From assembly GCF_049243985.1 (NCBI RefSeq), contig NC_135384.1, forward strand, positions 15,930,501-15,994,500: a stretch of 64,000 nucleotides of DNA. The letters run 5' to 3'. The number at the start of each line of letters is the position of its first letter. Position 1 is the first letter of the stretch. The translations under genes were made by a program, and so were the position numbers. The notes below the pieces were generated by a model that saw only the letters and a list, made by a program, of their open reading frames with translations, was not told the origin of the DNA and ran no database searches. Source of the DNA: Paroedura picta. Taxonomy: Eukaryota > Chordata > Lepidosauria > Squamata > Gekkonidae. Shown here one piece after another: positions 51,111 through 62,576 of this stretch.

Positions 51111-52779
51111 GTACTTGTATTTCTAGTGCAAGTACCTTTATCAATTACCCTAACCATTGTGATCAGTTCTGACTATGACTTGAATGTAAAAGATACTTGC
51201 ATTTCAAATAAATAAACTTTTCTTCAAGGAGTTTACTTATTTAGAATTCAGTGTCCCTCACAGGAATACACAGTCATGGGTTCCCCCTAAGTAGGGCTGA
51301 GGGCTACTGTCACCGTTGCCCATTGACTACGACCACCCCTCGCTGCAATCTGAAGCAACATTATAGGTTCTTAGTGTAGGGAAATCAGTGGTCACAGATG
51401 GGTATAGCTTTGCTCAGGATCACACATTGAAATACAAAACATACTTTGCATCCAGTGGCAGCTTTAAGACCAACAAAGCTATATACAAGATGTAAGCTGG
51501 CATGTGCATAAACACTTCTTCGGAGATTTCATTTTCTTCAGTTATCTCAAGAAGTGAGCTTGCACACAAAAGATAATATCTTGAATAATACTTCGTTGGT
51601 CTTAAAGTTGGCACTGGAGTCTTATTTGTACTGCAGAATCCCCAAAGGTATTGATGGCCAGAAACAAATGGTTGTTGTGGGTTTTCTGGGCTCTGTGGCC
51701 ATTATCCAGTAGTTTCCCGAGAAATGTCAAGTTTCTTCAGTTGCCCAAAAAACACAGTCTCTGACTTGGTGCATAAGATGTGTTTATTCCAATGCAAGAA
51801 AGTTAACCCAACAGGTCCCTTGTTGGAACTGGGGAGCAATAGAAGCAGCACAGCATCTAACTACTCTGCCCACACCCTCTTCCTTAAGAACCAGAGAAAT
51901 GTGGCAGATTTTGAAAGGTAACCGACCAGGCAGATAGCAAGGGGCTCGAGGCCGTGGCACTGCATTCCGAAGACAGGGAAGATGGGAGGGGGGCAGGTGT
52001 GAAAGGGAGAAAGTGGGAAAGGAAGCTGGGTAGGATAAACTCTCTGGATCTACATAGAGAAGGAAGGGAAGGTACCTGGGAGTAATACACTCACTGAATC
52101 TATGCAGCAAATCAGATTACACATCAAACAGAATCAAAACAAATGGCAGAAGAATTTGACAGGCTGGAATTTTCAGAGGTGATGCATGGCAAGTTGGGAA
52201 TCTCTCCATGTCAAAGTACCACAGAAAACATTTGCCTCTTGCTGTATCCTACTTTTCTAGTTGCCAGAATTACTGGTGAAACATCAGGGACTAAAAGTAC
52301 TAGACAAAAGCCACATATCCACCCAAACCCATAACAATCAGTTTGTTCTGCTACTTCAGACCAACATGGCAGCCCACCCAAACTTTGAAATTCAAACACA
52401 GATGATGCTATTTTTCTCTTGCTATCCTCCTGAGAAGGATTGGACAATATTTCTTCTACAACATGACTACTATGTTATTTTTCCAGTCAAAATTGCAAAG
52501 AAAATATAATGTTACGTGAGAGCTGTCCTTCCCTGTAATTATCCAATCATCTATGATTACTTCTACTTCTTCTCTGTCCCCAGTGAGTGCCCCAGATCAT
52601 GAACAATATCACAAAGAACTGACGCTTTTCCAATAGAACTGTGTCTTTCAGGAGCAGAGACTGTCCTCCATTAAACTGGCCACTGTTCTTTCTTTTGATC
52701 TTTTATTATCCTGTATGCCCACTCTCCAAGACTGGACATTCCCCATCAGGCTGCAGAACACAGGGATACGTGGATCCTA
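51111..52779. repeat. 5' flank of V2R-E, duplicated at 61220-64000
   Basis: 51110-51780 matches 61215-61863, 51780-52200 matches 62152-62576, and 52230-52640 matches 63620-64000. The match is nearly continuous apart from a SINE and a Helitron in the right copy. No gene was seen. Confidence 0.85.
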
Positions 52780-53042
52780 ATGCAGGATCAGGATCTAAAT
52801 GAGAGATGTCCCTGTGTGCTGGTGGTAACCATGATGTTGATCTTAATCCTCCTGCCTCATGTACTGTCCAAGATGCAGATTGCTAACTGTGACACCATTG
52901 GCGAAGACCCTCTCCCTATTCTTCACCAGTATTACCAGCCGGGAGAGCACATGATTGGGGCCATTTTCTCTCAGATCTACGTGTGGTCCGGCCAGATAAT
53001 CTTTGAAAAGCGTCCTTCTAATGATGTCTTTGATGAACTTAT
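52780..53042 (+). CDS. V2R-E exon 1 with signal peptide
   Basis: 263 nt; it encodes the hydrophobic leader and then [20 protein letters not shown]. The donor is CTTAT|GTAAGAG. An upstream in-frame TGA supports this start. Confidence 0.93.
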
Positions 53043-56000
53043 GTAAGAGGTTGTTTTTTAAATCGAAATAATATATCTTGCTCACCTAATAGTCTTAATA
53101 CTGGGGGTTGGTTTTTGCCATCTAGGCTGGGAGGGATGTCTATTCCTTTCTTCCTACAAGAGGACAACTTACATGTCCCTTGGTTCATCTATCCTCATCT
53201 AAAGGTAAATTTCTCATTCGCCTTTGTCTAAAATGCAAAAGAAGTTAATGCTACTTCAACAATCCAACACACATCTCAATCTGTTTTGTCAATGACACAT
53301 TTCCCTTTAAACGCTTCTGTTAGTAAGGGTGTGTCTGTCTTCCAGATTAGCATTCCTCTTCTTTAGAAAAAGTTTGCTTTTGCGTATCAATATAACTTTA
53401 CTCATCTCAAGCAACATCTTTAATGCAACATATTTTGAAAACACCAAACATTAAAACACAGCAATTATCGTATCTGTAAGTGTATGTAGTGACACTGCAT
53501 GTATCTCCCATTGCAGAGTAATCACTCATATCTACCAGCATATCCTGGCCTTGGTGTTTGCTGTTCAGGAGATTGGTGAAAATCCCCAGATTTTGCCCAA
53601 TGTCACGCTGGGCTTCCACATCTATAGTGACTATTTCAGTGCAAGCAAGACCTATCAGTCCTCCATGGAAATTGCCTCCACCAAGGGCAGATTCATCCCT
53701 AACTACCGCTGTGATACCCAGCATGAACTAGTTGCAGTCATTGGAGGACCTCAGTCTGAAACCTGTATCCATATGGACACCATGCTATCTGCCTACAAGA
53801 TCCCACAGGTATGCTATAAGCCAATACACCTGAAGTTTGTGTTTCTGGGTTGGAGTGACCCTTGTGAAATTCAAAAGACCTACCTTGTGTTCTTTATAAA
53901 GGTTAAGTCATGACTCAAGGGTGAAAATCTATCTAAATTTGTCCAATTCATCATAGTGATAAATGGACTAACGAACAACCAATGTTCCAGTCAAAGCGGG
54001 TGTACCATAGATTTATTAAAGGCATTTTGTAGACCTGTAAGATTTGTTTTGTGATCTGAGATGTAAAGAAATGTGTTTAGAAATAGCAAGCTAAGTACAG
54101 TTAGTTGGAAAAGCCTTGATTTTTTTAGCAAGAAAATCAAAAGATGTTAGGAATCTTTTTGCTTTTTCATCTCTTTCCTATATTTCTTTAGCTTACATAT
54201 GGTTGTGCTCCAAAAACAGACCGAGCCGAAGCCGTTTTCTTCTACCAGACATTTCCAACTGAAGCTCTTCAACATGTTGGGATTCTCAATTTACTAATGT
54301 ATTTCAGGTGGACGTGGATTGGAGTGATCTCTCAAAATGAGATTAAAGAATTTGCAGAGAGATTTGTTCAGAATGTGCTGCCCATGTTTGCCCAAAGCGG
54401 CATCTGCTTTGATTTCATCGAGCAAACCCCCATATTATCATTTTCCACACAGTCTGCTGAAACCAAAAACCATGTTGATAAAATAGGCAGCGTTATCATG
54501 AGAAGCTCAGCCAATGCTGTGCTTGTATATGGTGAAATCGATACCATGATTCTTTTAAGAATATTGCTCCACCTTTCAGAATTTGAGGGCCTAACAATGA
54601 AGACCAAAAGTAAACTCTGGATTCTGACAGCCCAGATGGCGTTCACATCCCTGCCCTTACAAAGGAACTGGGACATAGGTTTCCTCCATGGTGCTATATC
54701 CTTTGCCAGTCACTCCAGGGAGATTGTAGGATTTCGAAAATTCCTTCAGAGAAAAACCCCAGCCTCAGATAAACAAGATGGCTTTATCATGGATTTTTGG
54801 CAACAGACATTTAACTGTTTATTCTCCAAAACCATGGCAGACAACACAGATGAGAAGATATGCACAGGGGAGGAGAAACTGGAAGTGCTTCCAGGATCAG
54901 TATTTGAATTGAGCATGACCGGCCACAGCTACAGCACCTACAATGCAGTCTATGCTATTGCACATGCTTTGCATGACATGCGTTTATCCCATTGGAAACA
55001 CAAGTCAAGGGTACATATAAATCAGCCATGGCAGGTAACAATCCAAATACACCAGTTTAGGATCTGGCAATCTGACTCCCTCATATTTTTCAGCCATAGA
55101 TTCTACTCTATGGAACGGTCACCTAGAGCCTAGGTAGTCAACCTGTGGTTGTCCAGATGTCCATGGACTACAATTCCCATGATCCCCTGCTGGCAAATGC
55201 TGGCAGGGGCTCTTGGGAATTGTAGTCCATGGACATCTGGAGGATCACAGGTTGACTACCCCTGACCTAGAGATCACCAATGGGTGCTGATTCCAGAGGT
55301 TTTGGGAAAAGGAATGGTATAAATGAAGTATACCTTAATGATGCATCTTCAGCATTTTCCTTTGCATCTGCTAGTTTGTTAGTATAATATCCAATGCAAT
55401 GTGGATCTAGTTTAATAGAAGTGATATTGGTGCTTAACTGGCTTCTCTATGAGACACTTCACTGGGTGCAGTTATTGCTTCTATAAGGGCTTTTAAGCAC
55501 GTTTGTCAAAATAATGGCACGTATCCTACACAGAAATGCTTAATAGTATATTGTAGCTCACCTGCCCACCTCACCTTCAAGCCATCTCGTCCTTTCCAGC
55601 CACCTTTTCATGCATTTTGCCTTCCTCGGCAGCAGTTGGAAAAGAAAGAAGAGGGAGCAATGCACTGGCACGTGCCTTGCAGGGGCTTGTCACTCACTGT
55701 AGGAAACCAATCCCCAGCCGGCATATCCTGTCGATTTCTATAAGTACCTCGAAGAGGCCTGTCACTCAGTGCAGGCAACCAATCCCCTTCCGGCATATCT
55801 GGTTGGTGCTTAAAAGGTACCGCAATGGCCATAAATGTTGTTTTTAAAAACTACTAATTATTCATTGCAATGTGTATGCACGGAAGCATAGACGCATAGC
55901 ATTTCTTAAAGTTTTTAAACACCTGCATCCGTAGCTGCCTATGTGTTGCTCCACACGCATTACCATTTTTTTAAAGACATGACCTCCCATGCCCGGTAAC

Positions 56001-59000
56001 GCTGGAGAGGGAGGTGGGTGTAAGGGCAGGACAAAGCTAGGTGGACTATAACAAATTTCACCCTCTGAACGTCCTTTCGATTGGTAGCAGGCTGGAGGTT
56101 TGCAGGTTTAAGGCACATTTTAGGGTGGAGAATCCACTTTCTGTGAGTCCCAAAGATGCGGAGGAATCCCATCATGGAGGAAATGGCGAGCCAGCCACCA
56201 GAGGTAGGCGACGTCATATAGAGCAGGGGTAGTCAACCTGTGGTCCTCCAGATGTTCATGGACTACAATTCCCATGAGATTCATGGGAACTGTAGTCCAT
56301 GGACATCTGGAAGACCACAGGTTGACTACCCCTGATATAGGGGCCTGGCATGTGCAGCCTGCCTTCAGAGGCTATATAGCTACATTCCTCACATGAGGAA
56401 AAGCCCTAAGTTTTTGGCTCTGGGATTAACTTTTCGTACCCTTAAACTAGCATCCATAGAAGGCCTCCTGTGCTACAGGAGCCTATCACAGTTTGTAGCA
56501 TTGAACTGTTAGATGTAACCCTACATTTTCCTCTTCACCACAAGTCATTTTCCATGGCAGAATGAATCAATTAAAGGGAAACAATTTATTTTTTGAATGG
56601 AGAAAGACTTCTTCTGTTTGAGATAGGTCTCCTTTCTACCATCAAAAAGTGTGCATACATAGGATACTTGCTGAGGGTTGAAAAAGCCATGAGATCCAAT
56701 ATGAACTATTTGTGAAATGTAATTGTAGAAAAGATAGAAAATGTCACTATCTAAGCAATTTCTTTGTCTTAACAGCTATTGCTAATACTCAAGTTATAGC
56801 CATGCAGAATGCTTTCTATGAGTCAAAAACAGTACATGTTGGTTGAAATATTAAATTCATCATTTCTTTCATTCATTGATTCTTTCTTTCTCAGCTCCAC
56901 CACATTCTGAGAGGCATCTCCTTTAACAACAGTGCTGGGGAAAAAATCACTTTTGATACAAATGGGCAATTAATAGCTGGATATGATATTCTCAACTGGG
57001 TCACATTCCCAAACCAGTCCTTCCTGCAAATCAAAGTTGGGAACATAATTCCCAAAACAGACGCAAGAGAAGTGTTCACCATTAATGAAGATGCTACTGT
57101 ATGGCCTCAGAACTTTAACCAGGTATGGATCATTTAATGTTAGGATTTATTATTTCCTTTCTTCAGTTAAGTGGTTCATACAGTGACTTTTATCTGAGTT
57201 TGAATTCTGTGCATTAGATTAGCGATCCCCAACCTGCGGGCGACGGACCACATGTGGTCCTTTGACTAATTGGAAGTGGGCCCCGAAGGACGCCTTCTCC
57301 ACCCACCCCGGCCCTTTACTTCATCCCCCCCGGCCCTTTACAACACACATCGGGTGTCATTGTCTCCCATCACTCCCAGATGGGACTATCTCGTTGCAGA
57401 GAAACAAGCTCAGGGTTCCCATTGATTTGTCATTGTCATGAGTTAAAATTTCCATGAAAATAAAATGTTCCTTATGTTCATTGTTGTGGCGTGTCTGTAT
57501 CTTATTTTGAAGGGGTGTTTGAACATTACCATAGCGATCAGAGAGCATTAGGGCAGTGGTTCAGAGTAAAGGAGTAAACTTCCCCCCCCCCACTGGGCCT
57601 CTGAAAAAGCCGTTGAGTGGTCCCTGGTGAGTGGTCCCCAGTGTTGAGTGGTCCCCGGTGATAAAAAGGTTGGGGACCACTGCATTAGATGAAAGCCGTT
57701 CCTTGGATAATTCTCAGCCTCACACTCATACAAAGAAAGACATTGAAGCGACAACCTGCATATGGTATACCTTATTGCTGAGTTCATATGCATAAGTCCC
57801 AAAAGCTTTGATCTTGTCAGGTATCGGGAGTTTAGCCTGGGGTGCCCTGATTGCGTCTTCTGGAAGACCCCAAAACAAGTCCAGATCAAAATTATTGCTG
57901 AAATTATCCAAATTTCAGAGGGCAGAGTAGCTTACAGAGACAACAACCCTCAGCTTTGCCCTTTCCTGTGCCAACCGAACAGTTTTGTTGCTTAGTCTAG
58001 CACCTACAATGTTGGGGTCCACCACTGAAACTCTGAGATAATCTGGTATAACTCCAAGACGGAATTCCCTTAAAGTTGTAACATTCACTGATGTCCCTAA
58101 TCCTTTTTCACTATGGACCTCAGGATTGCACAGAGATATAATCAGTAGACAAACATTACAAAAGGGAACTCCACTTCAGAAGATTTAGTAAGTTCCAAAC
58201 CAATGTCCAAGCTAGAACTTAAGATGTTAAAGGGGAACATGCCAAGGAAGAATCAGGAAAAAAAACACATCAATGAAAACTAACTGGTAGCACCTAAATC
58301 TAGAAAATGGTGCTGAAGTAATGTGGAATCAGTTTCAAAAATATAGTGCTGTATGAAGTCTTGAGTACGTGTGCATTTTTTCCAAGGATCCTTTTTTGTA
58401 TGGGCATCTCGTGTAAATGTGCTAGTTCAAACTATCTTTTGCATAGTTTTGTCAAGATTTGTTCCTTATGCCATTCCCTATTTAACTTTTGAGAAGCACA
58501 ATTTACCTAACACTGAAAAGAAAAAGCTGATAAAATGGTCAAAAACATGCAATGAAATCCTCCTTTTATGCTTTTGGACAGACACCTCCACTTTCCTTGT
58601 GTAATAACAAGTGCAGTCCTGGTTATGGGAGGAGAGAAAAAGAAGGAAAGCCATTTTGCTGCTATGATTGTCTCCCGTGCCCCATTGGGAAGATTTCCAA
58701 CCAGAAGGGTAAGAAGCATTGTGGTTAATACAGCATACATTCTTCAAAATGGATTGACTCACATCACAATGTTGCTAATTGCTGGTGAGATGATTCAGTG
58801 AGATTCAATCGTTGTGAGGTGGGTAGTAATGTTCACAATACCTGGTTTGACTCAAAGAATAACACAGAAGTAGATCAAGAGAGCATGGAAGTAGCCTTGC
58901 ATTTTGATATCAAAAATGAGTAGACACCATCCGTTTGGAGACCTCTAATTTTTCACATTAATCTTCAAACTTTTACAATTTCTGATTAGTAGTACATTGT

Positions 59001-59998
59001 AGATGGAATTCCATGAGAAGAAAGCACCCCAATGATTGTCTCAATTTAAATAATTCATTTATTTTTTAGATACAGATGACTGTTTTGAGTGTCCAGAAGA
59101 TCATTATCCAAACCATGAGCAAAACTCATGCCTGCCCAAAGTTATAAGTTTCCTGTCTTATGAAGAACCTTTGGGGATCAGTCTCACTATTTTTACCCTC
59201 TCCTTTTCTATCATCACAGCTTTGGTGCTTAGGATCTTCATCCTAAACTGGAACACTCCCATAGTCAAAGCCAATAACCGAAACCTCACCTACACGATCC
59301 TCATCTCTCTCCTGCTCTCCTTCCTTTGTCCTTTGCTCTTCATTGGCCAAGCTCACAAGGTGACATGTCTCCTTAGACAACCAGCTTTTGGTATTATCTT
59401 CTCCGTGGCAATTTCTTCTGTGTTGGCCAAAACTATCATTGTGATTCTAGCTTTCAAGGCCACCACACCGGGGTCAAGGCTGAGGAAGTGGATGGGGGAA
59501 CGTTTGACGGCCTCCATTGTTGTTTTCTGTTCCATTGTCCAAGCCACCATTTGCATTGTGTGGCTAGTAACATCTCCCCCCTTCCCAGATTTGGACGCAT
59601 ACTCAGTAACAGGAGAAATCCTTGTGGAATGTAATGAAGGGTCCGTGACCATGTTTTATTGTGTCTTGGGCTACATGGGCTTTCTGGCCATGGTGAGTTT
59701 CACCGTCGCTTTCCTAGCCAGGAACTTACCCGACAGTTTCAATGAGGCTAAATTCATCACCTTCAGCATGCTGGTCTTTTGCAGTGTTTGGCTTTCCTTT
59801 GTTCCAAGCTATCTCAGCACCAAAGGGAAATTGATGGTGGCTGTAGAGGTCTTCTCCATCCTGGCCTCCAGCTCTGCACTGCTGAGTTGTATATTTTTCC
59901 CCAAATGCTTTGTCATTATTTGTAGGCATGATCTAAATAGGAGGGAATGTTTGATAAACCGAAACATAAATGTTGTGTTACTTTCTCTGGTGCTCTAG
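52780..59998 (+). CDS. V2R-E, vomeronasal type-2 receptor-like (six exons, 893 aa), intact
   Basis: This is the tandem duplicate of V2R-D. Exons are 52780-53042, 53517-53808, 54192-55034, 56895-57122, 58582-58708 and 59070-59998, with the same lengths as D except the last; 2682 nt open with GT/AG junctions. The leader [19 protein letters not shown] precedes [16 protein letters not shown]. Residues about 88-542 form the ligand domain, about 543-584 the cysteine linker, then seven helices. The protein ends [19 protein letters not shown] because the codon that is TGA in D is CGA here. Intron 3 (1.86 kb) and intron 4 (1.46 kb) are larger than in D owing to hAT-type and other insertions. A 348-bp tract of exon 6 differs from D at one base, against roughly 6% just upstream. 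It is likely functional. Confidence 0.95.
53517..53808 (+). CDS. V2R-E exon 2
   Basis: 292 nt; it encodes [20 protein letters not shown] through AYKIPQ, with the same splice sites as D. Confidence 0.95.
54192..55034 (+). CDS. V2R-E exon 3 (ligand-binding core)
   Basis: 843 nt; it begins [20 protein letters not shown], contains [20 protein letters not shown] and ends PWQ before GTAACA. Confidence 0.96.
55129..55264. mobile_element. hAT-type miniature element, nearly palindromic
   Basis: A 136-bp hairpin: GGTAGTCAACCTGTGG at the left is the inverse of CCACAGGTTGACTACC at the right, and the arms reach almost to the centre (CCCTGCTGGCA/TGGCAGGGGC). ACCTAGAG occurs on both sides (55121-55128, 55265-55272); an 8-bp duplication fits hAT. 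It is absent from V2R-D intron 3. Confidence 0.88.
55560..55850. repeat. Insert in V2R-E intron 3 with a paired CCAAT block
   Basis: Two diverged direct repeats of about 45 bp (around 55685-55730 and 55760-55805) each contain TGTCACTCA, CCAATCCCC and CCGGCATATC. The surrounding 55300-56210 has no match in D. It may be part of a mobile element of unknown class; its identity is not established. Confidence 0.5.
56224..56334. mobile_element. hAT-type miniature element, second copy
   Basis: 111 bp, same family as 55129-55264: CAGGGGTAGTCAACCTGTGG at the left mirrors the right end. The flanking 8-bp repeats are ATATAGAG and ATATAGGG (7 of 8 identical). Confidence 0.87.
56895..57122 (+). CDS. V2R-E exon 4
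   Basis: 228 nt; [20 protein letters not shown] through WPQNFNQ, with a TTCTCAG acceptor and a CAG|GTATGG donor. Confidence 0.95.
57220..57682. mobile_element. hAT non-autonomous transposon with a perfect 8-bp target duplication
   Basis: Terminal inverted repeats GATCCCCAACC and GGTTGGGGACCACTG bound 463 bp. CATTAGAT flanks it at 57212-57219 and 57683-57690. The duplicated intron segment at 60302 keeps the uninterrupted site (GTGCATTAGATGAAAG). Confidence 0.92.
57690..58010. repeat. Intron-4 block present three times in the D/E region
   Basis: This block (GATCTTGTCAGGTAT, TTTAGCCTGGGGTGCCCTGA, GAAGTCCAGATCAAAATT-like) also occurs at 45800-46140 in D intron 4 and at 60295-60690 downstream of E. 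Its origin is unknown. Confidence 0.75.
58582..58708 (+). CDS. V2R-E exon 5 (cysteine-rich linker)
   Basis: 127 nt; it differs from D by Ile for Val in [13 protein letters not shown]. The acceptor is GGACAG and the donor AAGG|GTAAGA. Confidence 0.95.
59070..59998 (+). CDS. V2R-E exon 6 (seven-transmembrane domain)
   Basis: 929 nt after a TTTTTTAG acceptor; [13 protein letters not shown], seven helices with [17 protein letters not shown], and a stop TAG at 59996-59998. Confidence 0.96.
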
Positions 59999-61860
59999 GT
60001 CATAATTCAAGGTTTGCATAGAATGGAATTTTTCTTACTGCTTCCATTTAGGGTTGTCGGGAGCTAGAAACCAGGAAAAGTCTTGGGGAACGGTCATAAT
60101 GGAATAATATCACTAGTATGGCATTATTTCAGTTCCATGAAAAAGCCAAAAAGTAGGAGGTTTGAAAGGGTCTAGAGACAAACATATTGATGTTCTTGAT
60201 CCCTTTCTAACTTCTATAACATTCCTAATGCTGCAGGAGGAGAGGTAAAGTGGTTTGGTTAATTCATACAGTGACTTGTATTTGAGTTTTAATTCTGTGC
60301 ATTAGATGAAAGCCGTTCCTTGGATAATTCTCAGCCTCACACTCATACAAAGAAAGACATTGAAGCGACAACCTGCATATGGTGTACCACATTGCTGAGT
60401 TCATATGCATAAGTCTCAAAAGCCCAAACTAGCTTTGATCTTGTCAGGTATTGGGAGTTTAGCCTGGGGTGCCCTGATTTCTTCTTCTGGGAGACCACAA
60501 AAGAAGTCCAGATCAAAATTATTGCTGAAATTATCCAAATTTCAGAGGTCAGAGTAGCTTACAGAGACAGCTATCCTCAGCTTTGCCCTTTCCTGTGCCA
60601 ACCAAACAATTTACTTGCTTAGTCTAGTACCTGCAATGTTGGGGTCCACCACTGAAACTCTAAGATAATCTGGAATACCTCCAGGACTCCTTTCCCCCCA
60701 GCCCTAGTATTAAGGTTGACCATCCAGTGTCTCTGTCAAAAACTGTTTCTGTGAGCATATGCAAAGTGTGGACTCAGAATGCTGACTTCCTCAATACAGG
60801 ACTTTTGCTTAAAGCTTCAACCTGAAGCCTGAGAGTGATGTCTTGGATATGAGTTTGATGGGACTCATCCTCTTGGTTCCTGTCAGATGGCTCTGTTTAA
60901 AAACTACCAAACAAGGAGAACCGACCACCTCCCAAGAAATCCTGTTACACTGAGGAACGGCTCCATCAGGAACTACTTCTGGATGTTTAGCCGAAAATTA
61001 TTTTGAACTAATTTCAACCCATTGCTTCTGGTCCGACCCCCTAGGGAAACAGAAAGAAGCTCTGCTCCATCCTCTACATGACAGCCTTTCAAGTACCTGA
61101 AGATGGCTGTCATATGACCTCCTAGTTGTCTTTCTCCAGGCTAAACAGACCAAACCGCCCTGAGCCTCCAAGTAGGGCGGTATATAAATATAATAAATAA
61201 ACAAACAAACAAACAAATAAAAGGTACTTGTATTTCTAGTGCAAGTTTGTGATCAGTTCTGACTATGACTTGAATGTAAAAGATACTTGCATTTCAAATA
61301 AATAAACTTTTCTTCAAGGAGTTTACTTATTTAGAATTCAACGTCTCTCACAGGAATACACAGTCATGGGTTCCCCCTAAGTAGGGCTGAGGGCTACTGT
61401 CACCGTTGCCCATTGACTACGACCACCCCTCACTGCAATCTGAAGCAACATTATAGGTTCTTAGTGTAGGGAAATCAGTGGTCACAGATGGGTATAGCTT
61501 TGCTCAGGATCACACATTGAAATACAAAACATACTTTGCATCCAGTGGCAGCTTTAAGACCAACAAAGCTGCATCCAAGATGTAAGCTATCATGTGCATG
61601 AACACTTCTTCGGAGATTTCATTTCCTTCAGTTATCTAGACAAGTGAGCTTGCACACAAAAGCTAATATCTTGAATAATACTTTGTTGCTCTTAAAGTTG
61701 GCACTGGAGTCTTATTTGTCCTGCAGAATCCCCAAAGGTATTGATGGCCAGAAACAAATGGTTCTTTGGGTTTTCTGGGCTCTGTGGCCATGATCCAGTA
61801 TTTTCCCGAGAAATGTCAAGTTTCTTCAGTTGCCCAAAAAACACAGTCTCTGACTTGGTG
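59999..61860. other. 3' flank of V2R-E
   Basis: 60245-60690 is a displaced copy of intron-4 sequence; 60700-61150 matches 49210-49665 including the CR1 fragment (60880-61160); an L2 tail follows directly (61155-61225); 61230-61863 matches 51120-51780. No gene is present. Confidence 0.8.
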
Positions 61861-61863
61861 CAT

Positions 61864-62151
61864 AAAAGGTAAAGGTAAAGGTATCCCCTGTGCAGGCACC
61901 GGGTCATGTCTGACCCTTGGGGTGACGCCCTCCAGCGTTTTCATGGCAGACTCAATACGGGGTGGTTTGCCAGTGCCTTCCCCAGTCATTACCGTTTACC
62001 CCCCAGCAAGCAAGCTGGGTACTCATTTCACCGACCTCGGAAGGATGGAAGGCTGAGTCAACCTTGAGCCGGCTGCTGGGATTGAACTCCCAGCCTCATG
62101 GGCAAAGCTTTCAGACAGCTGCCTTACCACTCTGTGCCACAAGAGGCTCTA
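61864..62151 (-). mobile_element. tRNA-derived SINE in the 5' flank of the third copy
   Basis: A complete reverse-orientation copy of the 46162-46434 family, with AAAGGTAAAGGTAAAGGT at its left and the tRNA-like head near 62060-62150. The V2R-E flank at 51768-51785 (CTTGGTGCATAAGATGTG) is the empty site. Confidence 0.92.
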
Positions 62152-62576
62152 AGATGTGTTTATTCCAATGCAAGAAAGTTAACCCAACAGGTCCCTTGTT
62201 GGAACTGGGGAGAAATAGAAGCAGCACAGCATCTAACTACTCTGCCCACACCCTCTTCCTTAAAAACCAGAGAAATGTGGCAGATTTTGAAAGGTAACCC
62301 ACCAGGCAGATAGCAAGGGGCTTGAGGCTGTGGCACTGCATTCCAAAGACAGGGAAGATGGGAGGGGGGCAGGTGTTAAAGGGAGACAGTGGGAAAGGAA
62401 GCTGGGTAGGATAAACTCTCTGGATCTACACAGAGAAGGAAGGGAAGGAACCTGGGAGTAATAGACTCACCGAATCTATGCAGCAAATCAGATTACACAT
62501 CAAACAGAATCAAAACAAATGGCAGAAGCATTTGACAGGCTGGAATTTTCAGAGGTAATGCATGGCAAGTTGGGAA

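Noticed and set aside
57762-57995. Small protein in V2R-E intron 4 (58 kb) with a counterpart at 60.4 kb
   Set aside because: The frame is not kept in the copies at 45.9 and 60.4 kb, and no domain is recognised; treated as repeated intron sequence.
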